This document shows, piece after piece, positions 1 through 6,232 of a stretch of 6,641 nucleotides of DNA. Numbering within the stretch: the stretch's first letter is position 1; the number at the start of each line of letters is the position of its first letter. A program made the position numbers and the translations under genes. A model generated the notes under the pieces. That model did not search any database. It saw only the letters and a list, made by a program, of their open reading frames with translations, and was not told the DNA's origin. This DNA is from Deltaproteobacteria bacterium (GTDB lineage: Bacteria; Desulfobacterota_B; Binatia; UBA9968): assembly GCA_005879255.1 (NCBI GenBank), contig VBKY01000185.1:58577-65217 (forward strand), in the 5' to 3' direction.

Positions 1-2
1 AT

Positions 3-935
3 GATCCGCGCAAGCGAGACCTTCAGCTCGAAGCGAAGGCGCATATAAGCGTTCAGCGGTGGATCGATACCGGAGGACTGGCGGGCCGCCCGCTATCGCT
101 CGTGGGCATCAAAGAAATACACCGTCGTTTCTGCGAGCTATTGCCTGATGATCTTCTTTGGATTGAGAATCCGGATACCGACGAGCGACTGAAAGTTGTG
201 CCTGGCCAGCTGAGGGACCGCGATGTGCGGGTTGGCCAGCACATGCCCATCAGCCCCGGCGCGGTTCCGCGATTCCTTGCGCATTGCGAGGGCGCCTATG
301 GCCGATTGGGGAGAACGGATGCAATTCTCTCTGCTGCGGCTGCGCATCACCGCCTACTGTGGATACACCCGTTCCTCGATGGCAATGGGCGCGTCGCAAG
401 GCTGGTATCACACGCGACTCTCCTCGAAACTTTGGATACTGGTGGAATATGGTCGGTTGCACGCGGCCTCGCCCGAAATGTCGCGGCGTACAAAAGCCAT
501 CTCGCCAATTGCGATCGGCCCCGCCGGAACGATCTTGATGGGCGCGGCAATTTGAGCGAAGAAGCTCTTGCCGCTTTCACGCGATTCTTCCTGGAACTGT
601 GCATCGAGCAGGTGAGCTTCATGGAAGAGCTGGTTCAACCGGATCGCTTGCGCACCCGCATTCTCATGTGGGCCGAGGAAGAGATCCGACTTGGTCATCT
701 TCCGCCGAAATCGGGAAGTATTCTCGAAGCCGTGCTGTATCGCGGCGAGCTGCCGCGCGGCGACGCAGCCAATATGGTTGGCACTGGCGACCGGCAAGCG
801 CGCCGTATTGTTTCGGCCCTAGTCGACAAGGGCGTGCTTACGTCTGAAAGCGCGCGCGCGCCGCTACGGCTCACGTTCCCAGCTGCACTCGCGTCGCGGT
901 GGATGCCGGGGTTGTTCCCGGAAAGGACGGAGTAG
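3..935 (+). CDS. Fic family protein (probable AMP-transferase), 5'-truncated by window edge
   Basis: Fic-domain enzymes usually transfer AMP from ATP to a hydroxyl side chain of a target protein. The signature HPFLDGNGRVAR is encoded from 366, with the catalytic His, the anion-binding GNGR loop and the acidic Asp all present. The preceding AAAHHRLLWI helix and the upstream SPGAVPRFL segment, probably the flap/beta-hairpin region, fit the family. The last 70 or so residues look like a winged-helix domain (SILEAVLYRGELPRG, then RQARRIVSALVDKGVL), common in stand-alone Fic proteins and possibly DNA-binding. A GTG at 102 could be read as a start, but the frame stays open to the left edge and the upstream residues (EAKAHISVQRWIDTGGL) continue the family pattern, so the true start is outside. 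The inhibitory helix motif (S/T)xxxE(G/N) would lie in the missing part. Family call is secure; the target is unknown. No toxin-antitoxin partner is visible downstream. Confidence 0.93.
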   Translation, partial: DPRKRDLQLEAKAHISVQRWIDTGGLAGRPLSLVGIKEIHRRFCELLPDDLLWIENPDTDERLKVVPGQLRDRDVRVGQHMPISPGAVPRFLAHCEGAYGRLGRTDAILSAAAAHHRLLWIHPFLDGNGRVARLVSHATLLETLDTGGIWSVARGLARNVAAYKSHLANCDRPRRNDLDGRGNLSEEALAAFTRFFLELCIEQVSFMEELVQPDRLRTRILMWAEEEIRLGHLPPKSGSILEAVLYRGELPRGDAANMVGTGDRQARRIVSALVDKGVLTSESARAPLRLTFPAALASRWMPGLFPERTE

Positions 936-1096
936 CCGTGCGTCTAGTCAGCAGGGAGCGAGGCTTCTGCCAAAGCATAAGCCAAACAAGATACTCGAGA
1001 CATAAGAAGTCTGAATCCGGTCACCACATGAGACGACGTGGTGGACGAAGAAAGGCAGAAAAACGATCTCGTCGCGGATTTTGTGATGGCCACACG

Positions 1097-1255
1097 CTCG
1101 ACTGGGGTAACGAGGACAAATTGCTGGACGGCTGCCCGCAGCTGCTGGCCTACATGAAGCAGATGTACGCCCGCCCGCATGCGCCGGCGCGCATCGCCGA
1201 AGCTTTCGCCGCAATTTCGTCGGAACAAAATTCCGCCCGCGGCATCGATGGGTGA
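1097..1255 (+). pseudogene. Probable 3' remnant of a glutathione S-transferase gene
   Basis: The open frame ends at a TGA at 1253-1255. From about 1097 it encodes LDWGNEDKLLDG followed by CPQLLAYMKQMYARPHAPAR and IAEAFAAI. The string P-x-L-x-A-Y-x-x-x-M-Y-A-R-P-x-A-P-x-R-I-A-E-A-F resembles the last helices of bacterial glutathione S-transferases, where a conserved Pro and a Y/xARP segment close the alpha-helical domain. The thioredoxin-like N-terminal domain and most of the helical domain are absent. Upstream, the frame reads a low-complexity Arg/Lys-rich stretch from an ATG at 1028 with no good ribosome binding site. I infer a gene fragment left after deletion. A small unrelated 75-residue protein from 1028 is possible but less likely. 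The match is from memory only. Confidence 0.35.
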
Positions 1256-1318
1256 GTGCGGTACCAGTGAACTCTAACAAGCAGGTTAGTGTTCGACGTT
1301 CATGCTTCGAGGACTTCA

Positions 1319-1335
1319 GCACGAACGGCTCGTGC
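1319..1335. repeat. Short inverted repeat, GCACGA-N5-TCGTGC
   Basis: Two perfect 6-base arms (1319-1324 and 1330-1335) flank a 5-base loop, giving a small GC-rich hairpin on either strand. It lies between the GST-like remnant and the 3' end of the NRPS-like gene. Neither side has a T-run, so it is not a classical intrinsic terminator. It could contribute to 3'-end stability of either convergent transcript. Confidence 0.3.
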
Positions 1336-1348
1336 CGTGACCGCTCAC

Positions 1349-1371
1349 CCCTGAGCTCGTCGAGGGTTTTT
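1349..1371 (+). terminator. Possible weak terminator made from a CCCTGAG...AGGG repeat-like element plus T-run
   Basis: CCCTGAGCTCGTCGAGGG (1349-1366) is directly followed by five T residues. CCCTGA can pair with TCGAGGG with one bulged G around a 5-base loop. The orientation would stop rightward transcripts from the Fic/GST-remnant side. The element is also close to the short imperfect palindrome CCCTGAGCTTGTCGAAGGG that is dispersed in intergenic DNA of many proteobacterial genomes, so it may be a copy of that repeat rather than a dedicated terminator. Confidence 0.35.
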
Positions 1372-1477
1372 CAAAATTCAGACGCGAACCAATTCTTATA
1401 GTCCCAACGCAAAGCCGAAAATACGTTCGGCGCCGGGCATCGGCCCTAAGGCGTGCTTTCGCTAATTGGCAACACTC

Positions 1478-4219
1478 TCAACCGGAGGTAACCTTCTGCT
1501 TCTCGGCCTTCTCTAAGCATTCCTTTAATTTTTTGGCCATAATCTGGACGTTGTCTCTGATGTAAGAGTTGTGATTACCGGGAAGTTCATGGATTTCGAT
1601 TCCGCCCGTCACCGTATCTTCCCATCCGAGATTCGGGCTACTCTGGTACAGTTCTTCATTAACCAACAATGTCATTTTCCCGTCGTAGGGCGTCGGTCGG
1701 TAGCGATAGATCGCCCGAGAATAGCTCCTTTGAATGTATTCGAGTTCTTTACCGGGTTCGCGTCCTGATAAGCTCTGTTGGATCTGTGGTAGTTCTAGAA
1801 AAACCCTGCTCCCCTTCTGTAAGAGATAACTTAACTTCTCTTTGCCTTTCAGCTTCCGCAGCTGCGCGCGGTGATAGCTCAGTCTGGTAACATAATAATT
1901 TTTCTCCAATGGATCTAAAAAGCGTTGCTGGAGCTCCCAAAAAGCGTCCGGTCGAGGAGTATCCATTAGCGCTAGCAGCGCAATCTCTTCCCCGTTTGCG
2001 CGTAACTGTTGAGCGATCTCATAGGCGATGATCCCGCCCGTACATTCTCCAACGATGATGTAAGGCCCCTCCGGTTGTCGGGTACGAATCTCTCTCAGAT
2101 AGTCCGAAGCGATCTCTTGAACACTCGGCTGGGACGGCTCTTTCCCTTTGGCGCTGGGCGCTTTCAGTCCATAGAATGGATACTCTGGTCCGACGTGCCG
2201 AGCGAGCCGGGCGTAGACAAAGAACTCTTCCTCGCCGCCAATTCCCCCCGGGATAAGGAATACGGGTTTGTGATCGTCACCGGGTTGCAGCTTTACGAGG
2301 TAGGACAATTCTGGATTCTCTTCCCGTTCACTCCCGTTGTGTTCGTTCGAATCCGTGTGCTCAATGAGGCCGTCGATGGTGAGCGTCATTTCCGCCACGG
2401 TAGGCGCGTCGAGCAGAGATTGGAGATCAACGTCGACATTGAAGGACTTACGGATGCGAGCCATAATCCGCAACGCCTGCAAGGATTCTCCTCCCAGGTC
2501 ATAGAAATGGTCATACACGTCTATCGACTCTTGGCCCAATACTTCAGACCATATATGCGCAATCGTTGCTTCCACAGGTGTGCGAGGTGGCGTGGCCGGA
2601 CGGTTTGGATCCCGGTATGGCCTACCAGGCGCCGGGAGCGCCTGACGGTCTATCTTACCCGAGGTTGTCCGCGGCAAAGCCCCGAGAACCACAAACGTCG
2701 ATGGGATCATAAAGTCGGGAAGAGCCTTAGCCAGTGCGTGCCGTAAGGCGGTATTAGTGGGCCCCGGAAAAGTAACTGGAACGATATAGGCGACCAAGTA
2801 AGCGTAGCCCGCACCGTTCTGGTGCGCGATTACCGCGGATTCTTTCACATTGTCGACGCCCCGGAGCGTTATCTCGACCTCAAGGAGATCGACGCCATGA
2901 CCACGGATTTTTACCCGTGCGTTCTTTCGTCCAAGACACACGAGACAGCCGTCCGCACTCATCCGGCCGAGATCACCCGTATAATAGAGACGCCGTCCGC
3001 CTGGCGTTTCAGCGGAGCGGAAGACAAGGTCTGTGAGATCCGGCCGACGCCAGTATCCTGACGCGAGATAATGGCTCTTAACGACGATTTCTCCAACCTG
3101 CCCGGCCTCAACTTCTTTGCCGGTGTCATCAAGTAGCAGGATGGTCTTGTCCTCCACGGGATACCCAACCGGCACAATGGTTCCGGGAACATCTGTCTTA
3201 TGATCGATGCAGAAAAACCTGATGGTTTGCGTCTCACCGGACGCTAGCCCGTTGACCAGTAGACAGCGCGTGGGAAAATGCTCTCGGTATAGATCGACAT
3301 CGCGTTTTTGTACGGGTTCACTGCCCAGGCGGATCAAGCGGAGCTTGGGAAATTGATCTGCGTCAGTGAGAACGTCGACCAACGAACGGAAAAGCGAAGC
3401 GCCCATCACAGTAATTGTGATTTCCTCATGACTTAACAGTGCGACTAGATCGTCCAATCCGTGCTGCCTGACTTCGTAAGGAAAAACCGATGCCCCATTG
3501 AGTATCGCCATAAATAAATTTTTCATCGCTTGAGAGGTACCTAGAGCGAGCAATGTGACGCGATCCTCAGAGCAAACGTGAAAAGCGTTGGTATAATTCC
3601 TGGCGTTGTGAATCCAGGTGCGATGGTCACCGATAACTCCTTTGGGCCGGCCAGTGGAACCGGAGGTGTAGAGAATCATGGCAAGATCGCCCGGCGCGTT
3701 GGGCTGTGCGGGATTTGCATCAGGAAGATCGGACGCGAGCGCGTCCAGATTAATGACCACACATGATCCGGCGGCCAGTTCGAGCGCGGTGTGATGGTGA
3801 TTCTCATTAGTGACGATGCAGGTCGGTTGAGCTTCGTCAATGAATTGAGCAAGTCGCGAGGAAGGGTGAGAAGGATCGAGAACGACAAAAATTTTCCCCG
3901 CTTTGAGTATGCCTAGAAGCGCTGCAATGTGAGGAGCGCTTTGTTCGATGAGGAGGACGACCGGAGTTCTTCCAGTCCCATTGCGCGCTAAAATTGTATG
4001 GGCAACTCGATTCGCTAACCGGTTAAGTTCATCATAGGTCCACGAATGCTGCGGCGTTTTTACCGCGAGTCGATCAGGATAGAGGCGCACCTGTTGCTCA
4101 AAACGCGAAGGGATCGATTGCTCTATCTCCTCTCGGGCAAAAGGAATAAACGCGTTGGTTCGCTCGATAGACGGTCGAGACGCGGTTTGTTTAGCTTCTG
4201 CCTCGCTCGGTCTTTTCAT
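1478..4219 (-). CDS. Stand-alone NRPS-like synthetase, adenylation-carrier-thioesterase (A-T-TE)
   Basis: This 913-residue protein carries an adenylation domain (about 30-530), a carrier domain (about 545-615) and a type I thioesterase (about 640-905). It should activate a carboxylic acid as acyl-AMP, load it on the carrier and release it from the thioesterase. Visible motifs: A3 YTSGSTGRPKG (184-194), A7 YTGD (413-416), A10 Lys522 in SGKIDR, the phosphopantetheine site DLGGESL with Ser579, and thioesterase GECTGG with Cys726, Asp753 and His883 as probable triad. Odd points: Cys replaces the usual Ser nucleophile; A4 reads TSQAMKN instead of FDxSxWE, so Asp235 is missing; A5 reads LASGET instead of YGPTE; A8 has Asn433 at the hinge Asp. 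There is no condensation domain. The ATG at 4219 follows a GAAGGTG site. The monooxygenase gene ends 66 bases upstream on the same strand, so the two are probably co-transcribed. The architecture resembles A-T-TE enzymes such as the RalA/AtrA type that use alpha-keto acids, but the substrate here is unknown. Confidence 0.93.
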   Translation of the reverse strand: MKRPSEAEAKQTASRPSIERTNAFIPFAREEIEQSIPSRFEQQVRLYPDRLAVKTPQHSWTYDELNRLANRVAHTILARNGTGRTPVVLLIEQSAPHIAALLGILKAGKIFVVLDPSHPSSRLAQFIDEAQPTCIVTNENHHHTALELAAGSCVVINLDALASDLPDANPAQPNAPGDLAMILYTSGSTGRPKGVIGDHRTWIHNARNYTNAFHVCSEDRVTLLALGTSQAMKNLFMAILNGASVFPYEVRQHGLDDLVALLSHEEITITVMGASLFRSLVDVLTDADQFPKLRLIRLGSEPVQKRDVDLYREHFPTRCLLVNGLASGETQTIRFFCIDHKTDVPGTIVPVGYPVEDKTILLLDDTGKEVEAGQVGEIVVKSHYLASGYWRRPDLTDLVFRSAETPGGRRLYYTGDLGRMSADGCLVCLGRKNARVKIRGHGVDLLEVEITLRGVDNVKESAVIAHQNGAGYAYLVAYIVPVTFPGPTNTALRHALAKALPDFMIPSTFVVLGALPRTTSGKIDRQALPAPGRPYRDPNRPATPPRTPVEATIAHIWSEVLGQESIDVYDHFYDLGGESLQALRIMARIRKSFNVDVDLQSLLDAPTVAEMTLTIDGLIEHTDSNEHNGSEREENPELSYLVKLQPGDDHKPVFLIPGGIGGEEEFFVYARLARHVGPEYPFYGLKAPSAKGKEPSQPSVQEIASDYLREIRTRQPEGPYIIVGECTGGIIAYEIAQQLRANGEEIALLALMDTPRPDAFWELQQRFLDPLEKNYYVTRLSYHRAQLRKLKGKEKLSYLLQKGSRVFLELPQIQQSLSGREPGKELEYIQRSYSRAIYRYRPTPYDGKMTLLVNEELYQSSPNLGWEDTVTGGIEIHELPGNHNSYIRDNVQIMAKKLKECLEKAEKQKVTSG

Positions 4220-4226
4220 TTTGGTA

Positions 4227-4233
4227 CACCTTC
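4227..4233 (-). promoter_or_regulatory. Ribosome binding site of the NRPS-like gene
   Basis: On the minus strand GAAGGTG sits 7 bases before the ATG at 4219. It supports that start over any internal one. It lies in the 66-base gap after the monooxygenase stop, which shows no clear terminator, consistent with one transcript for both genes. Confidence 0.55.
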
Positions 4234-4285
4234 AATCATGGCGTTCCCTTCCGCTCATGAGCGCTCCGTAAAGGAGCTCGTGCAA

Positions 4286-5410
4286 CTACCCTTTAAACCG
4301 AGGCATAACTTTCTCGGCGAAAAGCTCCAGTGTCTTGAGGCACTTGTCCCGATCCAAAATCCCTTGACCGAATTGAAGGAAGACCTCATTAGACTTGACG
4401 TGACGGCTGACGTTTTCGAGCTTGCGCGATATCGTATCCGCATCGCCAACCAGCATCGGCGGAATGCCCCGTCCATACGGCACATACCAGGTTTTCCAGT
4501 ACCAAAGACAGTCCTCGGCCCACGCTTCCGCCTCGCTTTTGGACTCGGCCAGGACCAAATACCCGCCCCATGCGGCTTCCTCACCTTCAAGTACACTACG
4601 TTTGCAGCGCTCCGCCTCGTCGCGGTAAGAGCTCCAGCAGAGCTCACAAAATTCCATATTGTCCGACATAATGATCGGCTTGCCGCCGACTCGCGCCCAA
4701 TACATCACCGTCCGCAAACTGTTCGTAAAGCCGCCGTACAACGGAATCGGCTGCTGCAACGGCCGCGGGGCGATCCCCACCTCGTAAACCGTTCCGTTCG
4801 GCTCGACGCCTTGACCATAGGTGTAAAGCGCCGGATGATCATGTGGGAGCTGTGTCTCGGCGGGATACGACCAATATTTGCCCTTGTACGCGAAAGTGTC
4901 GTTGCGCCAAGCAGTGAGGATGATCTCCACGCATTCCTCAAACAATTCATAATTCAGCTGATCTTCTTGTGTCCGTTGATTCCACGCTCCCACCGCCTTG
5001 ACGCCCGGCACAGCTGCAAAGTTTTGGAACCAGCGGGCCTGATATCCCCGAACGAAGGCAACATTGAGCCGACCACCAAGCAGATGATCCAGGGTGGCGG
5101 CATGCTCCGCAACCCGGAGAGGGTTGTGAGTGGGTAACACGTAGCCAAACTGATCCAGGCGCAGCTTCTTCGTTTGCATCCCCATATAGAGGGCGAGCAA
5201 TCCGGGCTCCTGAGAAACCTCAAAGCCCTCGATCTGCAGATGATGTTCCGGTAGGCCTATACCGGCGTATCCCGCCTCATCACAAAAACGAGCGTAGGCT
5301 CCAATTTCGTCCAACATGCGTTGGAATAGGAACGGATTTTTTCCTGCCATGCCTTGTTCCAGCTCGTGGCGCCGTCCAATTACGGCATACAGAAAAGCAT
5401 GAAAATTCAC
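4286..5410 (-). CDS. Luciferase-like flavin-dependent monooxygenase (LLM class)
   Basis: A 374-residue protein of the bacterial luciferase-like TIM-barrel superfamily, which uses reduced flavin (FMNH2 or F420H2) and, in the monooxygenases, oxygen to oxidise small molecules. Seen in the sequence: FHAFLYAVIG at the N-terminal strand, LPEHHL (53-58) near the expected flavin/active-site His, FGYVLPTHNPLRVAEH (about 87-102), GGRLNVAFVRGY (112-123), PRPLQQP (215-221), LVGDADTISRKL (320-331) and a C-terminal FAEKVMPRF. These blocks and the length fit the family, and nothing appears truncated. I choose the GTG at 5410 because AAGGAG lies 6 bases upstream. An ATG at 5467 would add 19 residues (MVLCPTVSCYSF...) unlike family N-termini and would overlap the leader. 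It is followed 66 bases later by the A-T-TE gene, so a tailoring role on that enzyme's carrier-bound or released product is likely. No signal peptide is seen; a cytoplasmic enzyme is expected. The substrate is unknown. Confidence 0.92.
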   Translation of the reverse strand: MNFHAFLYAVIGRRHELEQGMAGKNPFLFQRMLDEIGAYARFCDEAGYAGIGLPEHHLQIEGFEVSQEPGLLALYMGMQTKKLRLDQFGYVLPTHNPLRVAEHAATLDHLLGGRLNVAFVRGYQARWFQNFAAVPGVKAVGAWNQRTQEDQLNYELFEECVEIILTAWRNDTFAYKGKYWSYPAETQLPHDHPALYTYGQGVEPNGTVYEVGIAPRPLQQPIPLYGGFTNSLRTVMYWARVGGKPIIMSDNMEFCELCWSSYRDEAERCKRSVLEGEEAAWGGYLVLAESKSEAEAWAEDCLWYWKTWYVPYGRGIPPMLVGDADTISRKLENVSRHVKSNEVFLQFGQGILDRDKCLKTLELFAEKVMPRFKG

Positions 5411-5416
5411 CCATAA

Positions 5417-5422
5417 CTCCTT
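5417..5422 (-). promoter_or_regulatory. Strong ribosome binding site fixing the GTG start of the monooxygenase
   Basis: AAGGAG on the minus strand lies 6 bases before the GTG at 5410. An ATG two bases closer (5414-5412) is in a different frame, so the ribosome must select the GTG to make the enzyme. The strength and spacing of this site are the main reason for the shortened start. Confidence 0.75.
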
Positions 5423-5451
5423 GGAGCAAGTGAAAGAATAACACGATACTG

Positions 5452-5504
5452 TGGGACACAATACCAATTTTATAATGGCGCGGATTAAAAAAGCTAATGT
5501 CCCA
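5452..5504 (-). promoter_or_regulatory. AT-rich candidate promoter region of the monooxygenase/A-T-TE unit
   Basis: On the minus strand a TATAAA (5473-5468) lies about 58 bases before the GTG start. No good -35 box is found at 16-18 bases; the best hexamers match poorly. Two copies of TGGGACA in inverted orientation (5452-5458 and 5498-5504, 39 bases apart) bracket the AT-rich core. An activator-dependent or alternative-sigma promoter is possible. The evidence is position plus composition only. Confidence 0.22.
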
Positions 5505-5555
5505 ATCGGCCGAGCGGGTCAGGTTTGTGGCAGTTGCCTTCACCGATAGCAATAA

Positions 5556-5574
5556 CGGTTTGATCATAAAACCG
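5556..5574. repeat. Inverted repeat CGGTTT-N7-AAACCG, possible operator
   Basis: Perfect 6-base arms (5556-5561, 5569-5574) surround a 7-base spacer, total 19 bases. It lies between the end of the YceI gene and the start of the monooxygenase gene, upstream of the candidate promoter region. Size and symmetry suit a dimeric regulator site. As a hairpin it has no adjoining U-run, so a terminator for the YceI transcript is less likely. It could also be chance. Confidence 0.3.
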
Positions 5575-5637
5575 GCATTGTACTGTGTCAGGTAGCAACT
5601 TGTTTAATCCTGGCGCTCCGATCATGACGTTGCACGA

Positions 5638-6192
5638 TCAAGTGCTTTCTAGAATTGCTTCGGCATCGATCGTGATTTCAACTGTATTGCCGACAATAAC
5701 CCCGTGCTTTTCCAAAGGGGCGTTCCAGCTGACGCCGAAATCGAGCCGATTGATTGTCGTGGTCGCGATAAAACCTGCTCGGGTTTTTGGACCTCTGTCG
5801 AAGCCGCCTTCCCACCAGGGCGTTTGCCACTGGCCCAAATAACGAACGCTAAGCATCACTCTCCGGGTGACTCCGCGAATCGTCAGCGCGCCGATCAGAG
5901 TGGCATCATTTGCGCCGATAAGCTCGACTTCACTCCCTTTGAAAAGAATCTGGGAATGGTTCTCGGCGTCCAAAAAGTCCGCACTTCGCAGATGAGCGTC
6001 CCGGTCCGGCTCCCCCGACCAGATCCCGTTCGCATCGATGGTAACTTCGACCGAGGTAGCGCCCGGGTTCGCCGGATCAAAAAATAAGGTGCCTTGAATA
6101 TTTTTGAAATGGCCGCGGACCAACGTCACCATCATGTGACGCGCACAGAACTCAGCCGCAGTATGCCCCGGCTCCAAAATCCATTTAGCCAC
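5638..6192 (-). CDS. YceI-family protein (lipocalin-like fold), cytoplasmic form
   Basis: A 184-residue protein of the YceI family. Members form an extended beta-barrel that binds isoprenoid or other lipid-like ligands. Seen in the sequence: opening WILEPGHTAAEFCARHMM, VRGHFKNIQGTLFFD (25-39), DAHLRSADFLDAENHSQI (65-82), LTIRGVTRRVML (103-114) and TINRLDFGVSWN (146-157), in family order and spacing. Unlike E. coli YceI it has no signal peptide: the protein begins directly at MAKWILEPGH, as in the cytosolic members. The start is GTG at 6192 with GGAGA 7 bases upstream. It is on the same strand as the monooxygenase and A-T-TE genes but separated by 227 bases with a possible separate promoter. 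A link to that pathway, as a binder of a lipophilic molecule, is conjecture. Confidence 0.92.
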   Translation of the reverse strand: MAKWILEPGHTAAEFCARHMMVTLVRGHFKNIQGTLFFDPANPGATSVEVTIDANGIWSGEPDRDAHLRSADFLDAENHSQILFKGSEVELIGANDATLIGALTIRGVTRRVMLSVRYLGQWQTPWWEGGFDRGPKTRAGFIATTTINRLDFGVSWNAPLEKHGVIVGNTVEITIDAEAILEST

Positions 6193-6199
6193 TGCCGAA

Positions 6200-6204
6200 T
6201 CTCC
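6200..6204 (-). promoter_or_regulatory. Ribosome binding site of the YceI gene
   Basis: GGAGA on the minus strand lies 7 bases before the GTG at 6192 and supports this non-ATG start. It is only one base from the hairpin at 6206-6221, which could affect its accessibility in the mRNA. Confidence 0.6.
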
Positions 6205-6205
6205 G

Positions 6206-6221
6206 GACGAGAGAGCTCGTC
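6206..6221 (-). repeat. Hairpin GACGAG-N4-CTCGTC in the YceI leader
   Basis: Perfect 6-base GC-rich arms with a 4-base loop. In the predicted leader mRNA it would form a stable stem immediately upstream of the Shine-Dalgarno site. It may protect the 5' end, tune translation, or be a protein-binding palindrome at the DNA level. Confidence 0.35.
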
Positions 6222-6232
6222 TGCCTCAGAAG

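Larger units (their letters stand above)
936..1477. other. Gene-poor spacer between the Fic gene and the NRPS-like gene
   Basis: These 542 bases separate two convergent genes. I see no intact, family-recognisable gene. The only coding-like signal is the short GST-like frame near 1097-1255. The rest holds two small hairpins, at 1319-1335 and 1349-1366. The first 160 bases after the Fic stop show nothing identifiable. The stretch looks like decayed or insertion-prone DNA at the boundary between the Fic gene and the biosynthetic genes. Confidence 0.6.

Noticed and set aside
1..48. ATG at position 1 as a gene start
   Set aside because: Its frame closes at a TAA after 15 codons. The Fic coding frame is the one beginning at base 3.
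102..104. GTG at 102 as the true start of the Fic gene
   Set aside because: The frame is open to the edge and the upstream residues continue the family sequence, so a 277-residue protein would lack conserved helices.
2009..2746. + strand open frame of 245 codons inside the A-T-TE gene
   Set aside because: Antisense to the carrier and thioesterase domains with no family resemblance. A by-product of codon use on the coding strand.
4046..5137. Long + strand open frame of 363 codons antisense to the monooxygenase and the start of the A-T-TE gene
   Set aside because: It overlaps two clear family members on the other strand, its protein is Arg/His/Pro-rich with no recognisable motif, and it has no domain logic. 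It is a shadow frame.
5411..5467. ATG at 5467 as start of the monooxygenase
   Set aside because: The extra 19 residues do not look like a luciferase-family N-terminus, and the strong AAGGAG site is placed for the GTG at 5410.
5471..5476. Perfect TATAAT on the + strand
   Set aside because: There is no gene downstream on the + strand and no -35 at suitable spacing. It is part of an AT-rich core near the minus-strand leader.
5621..5640. GATC-flanked imperfect palindrome at the end of the YceI gene, lux-box-like at first sight
   Set aside because: The two arms share only GATCNTG-type symmetry with several mismatches, it overlaps coding sequence, and it does not match a lux-box consensus.
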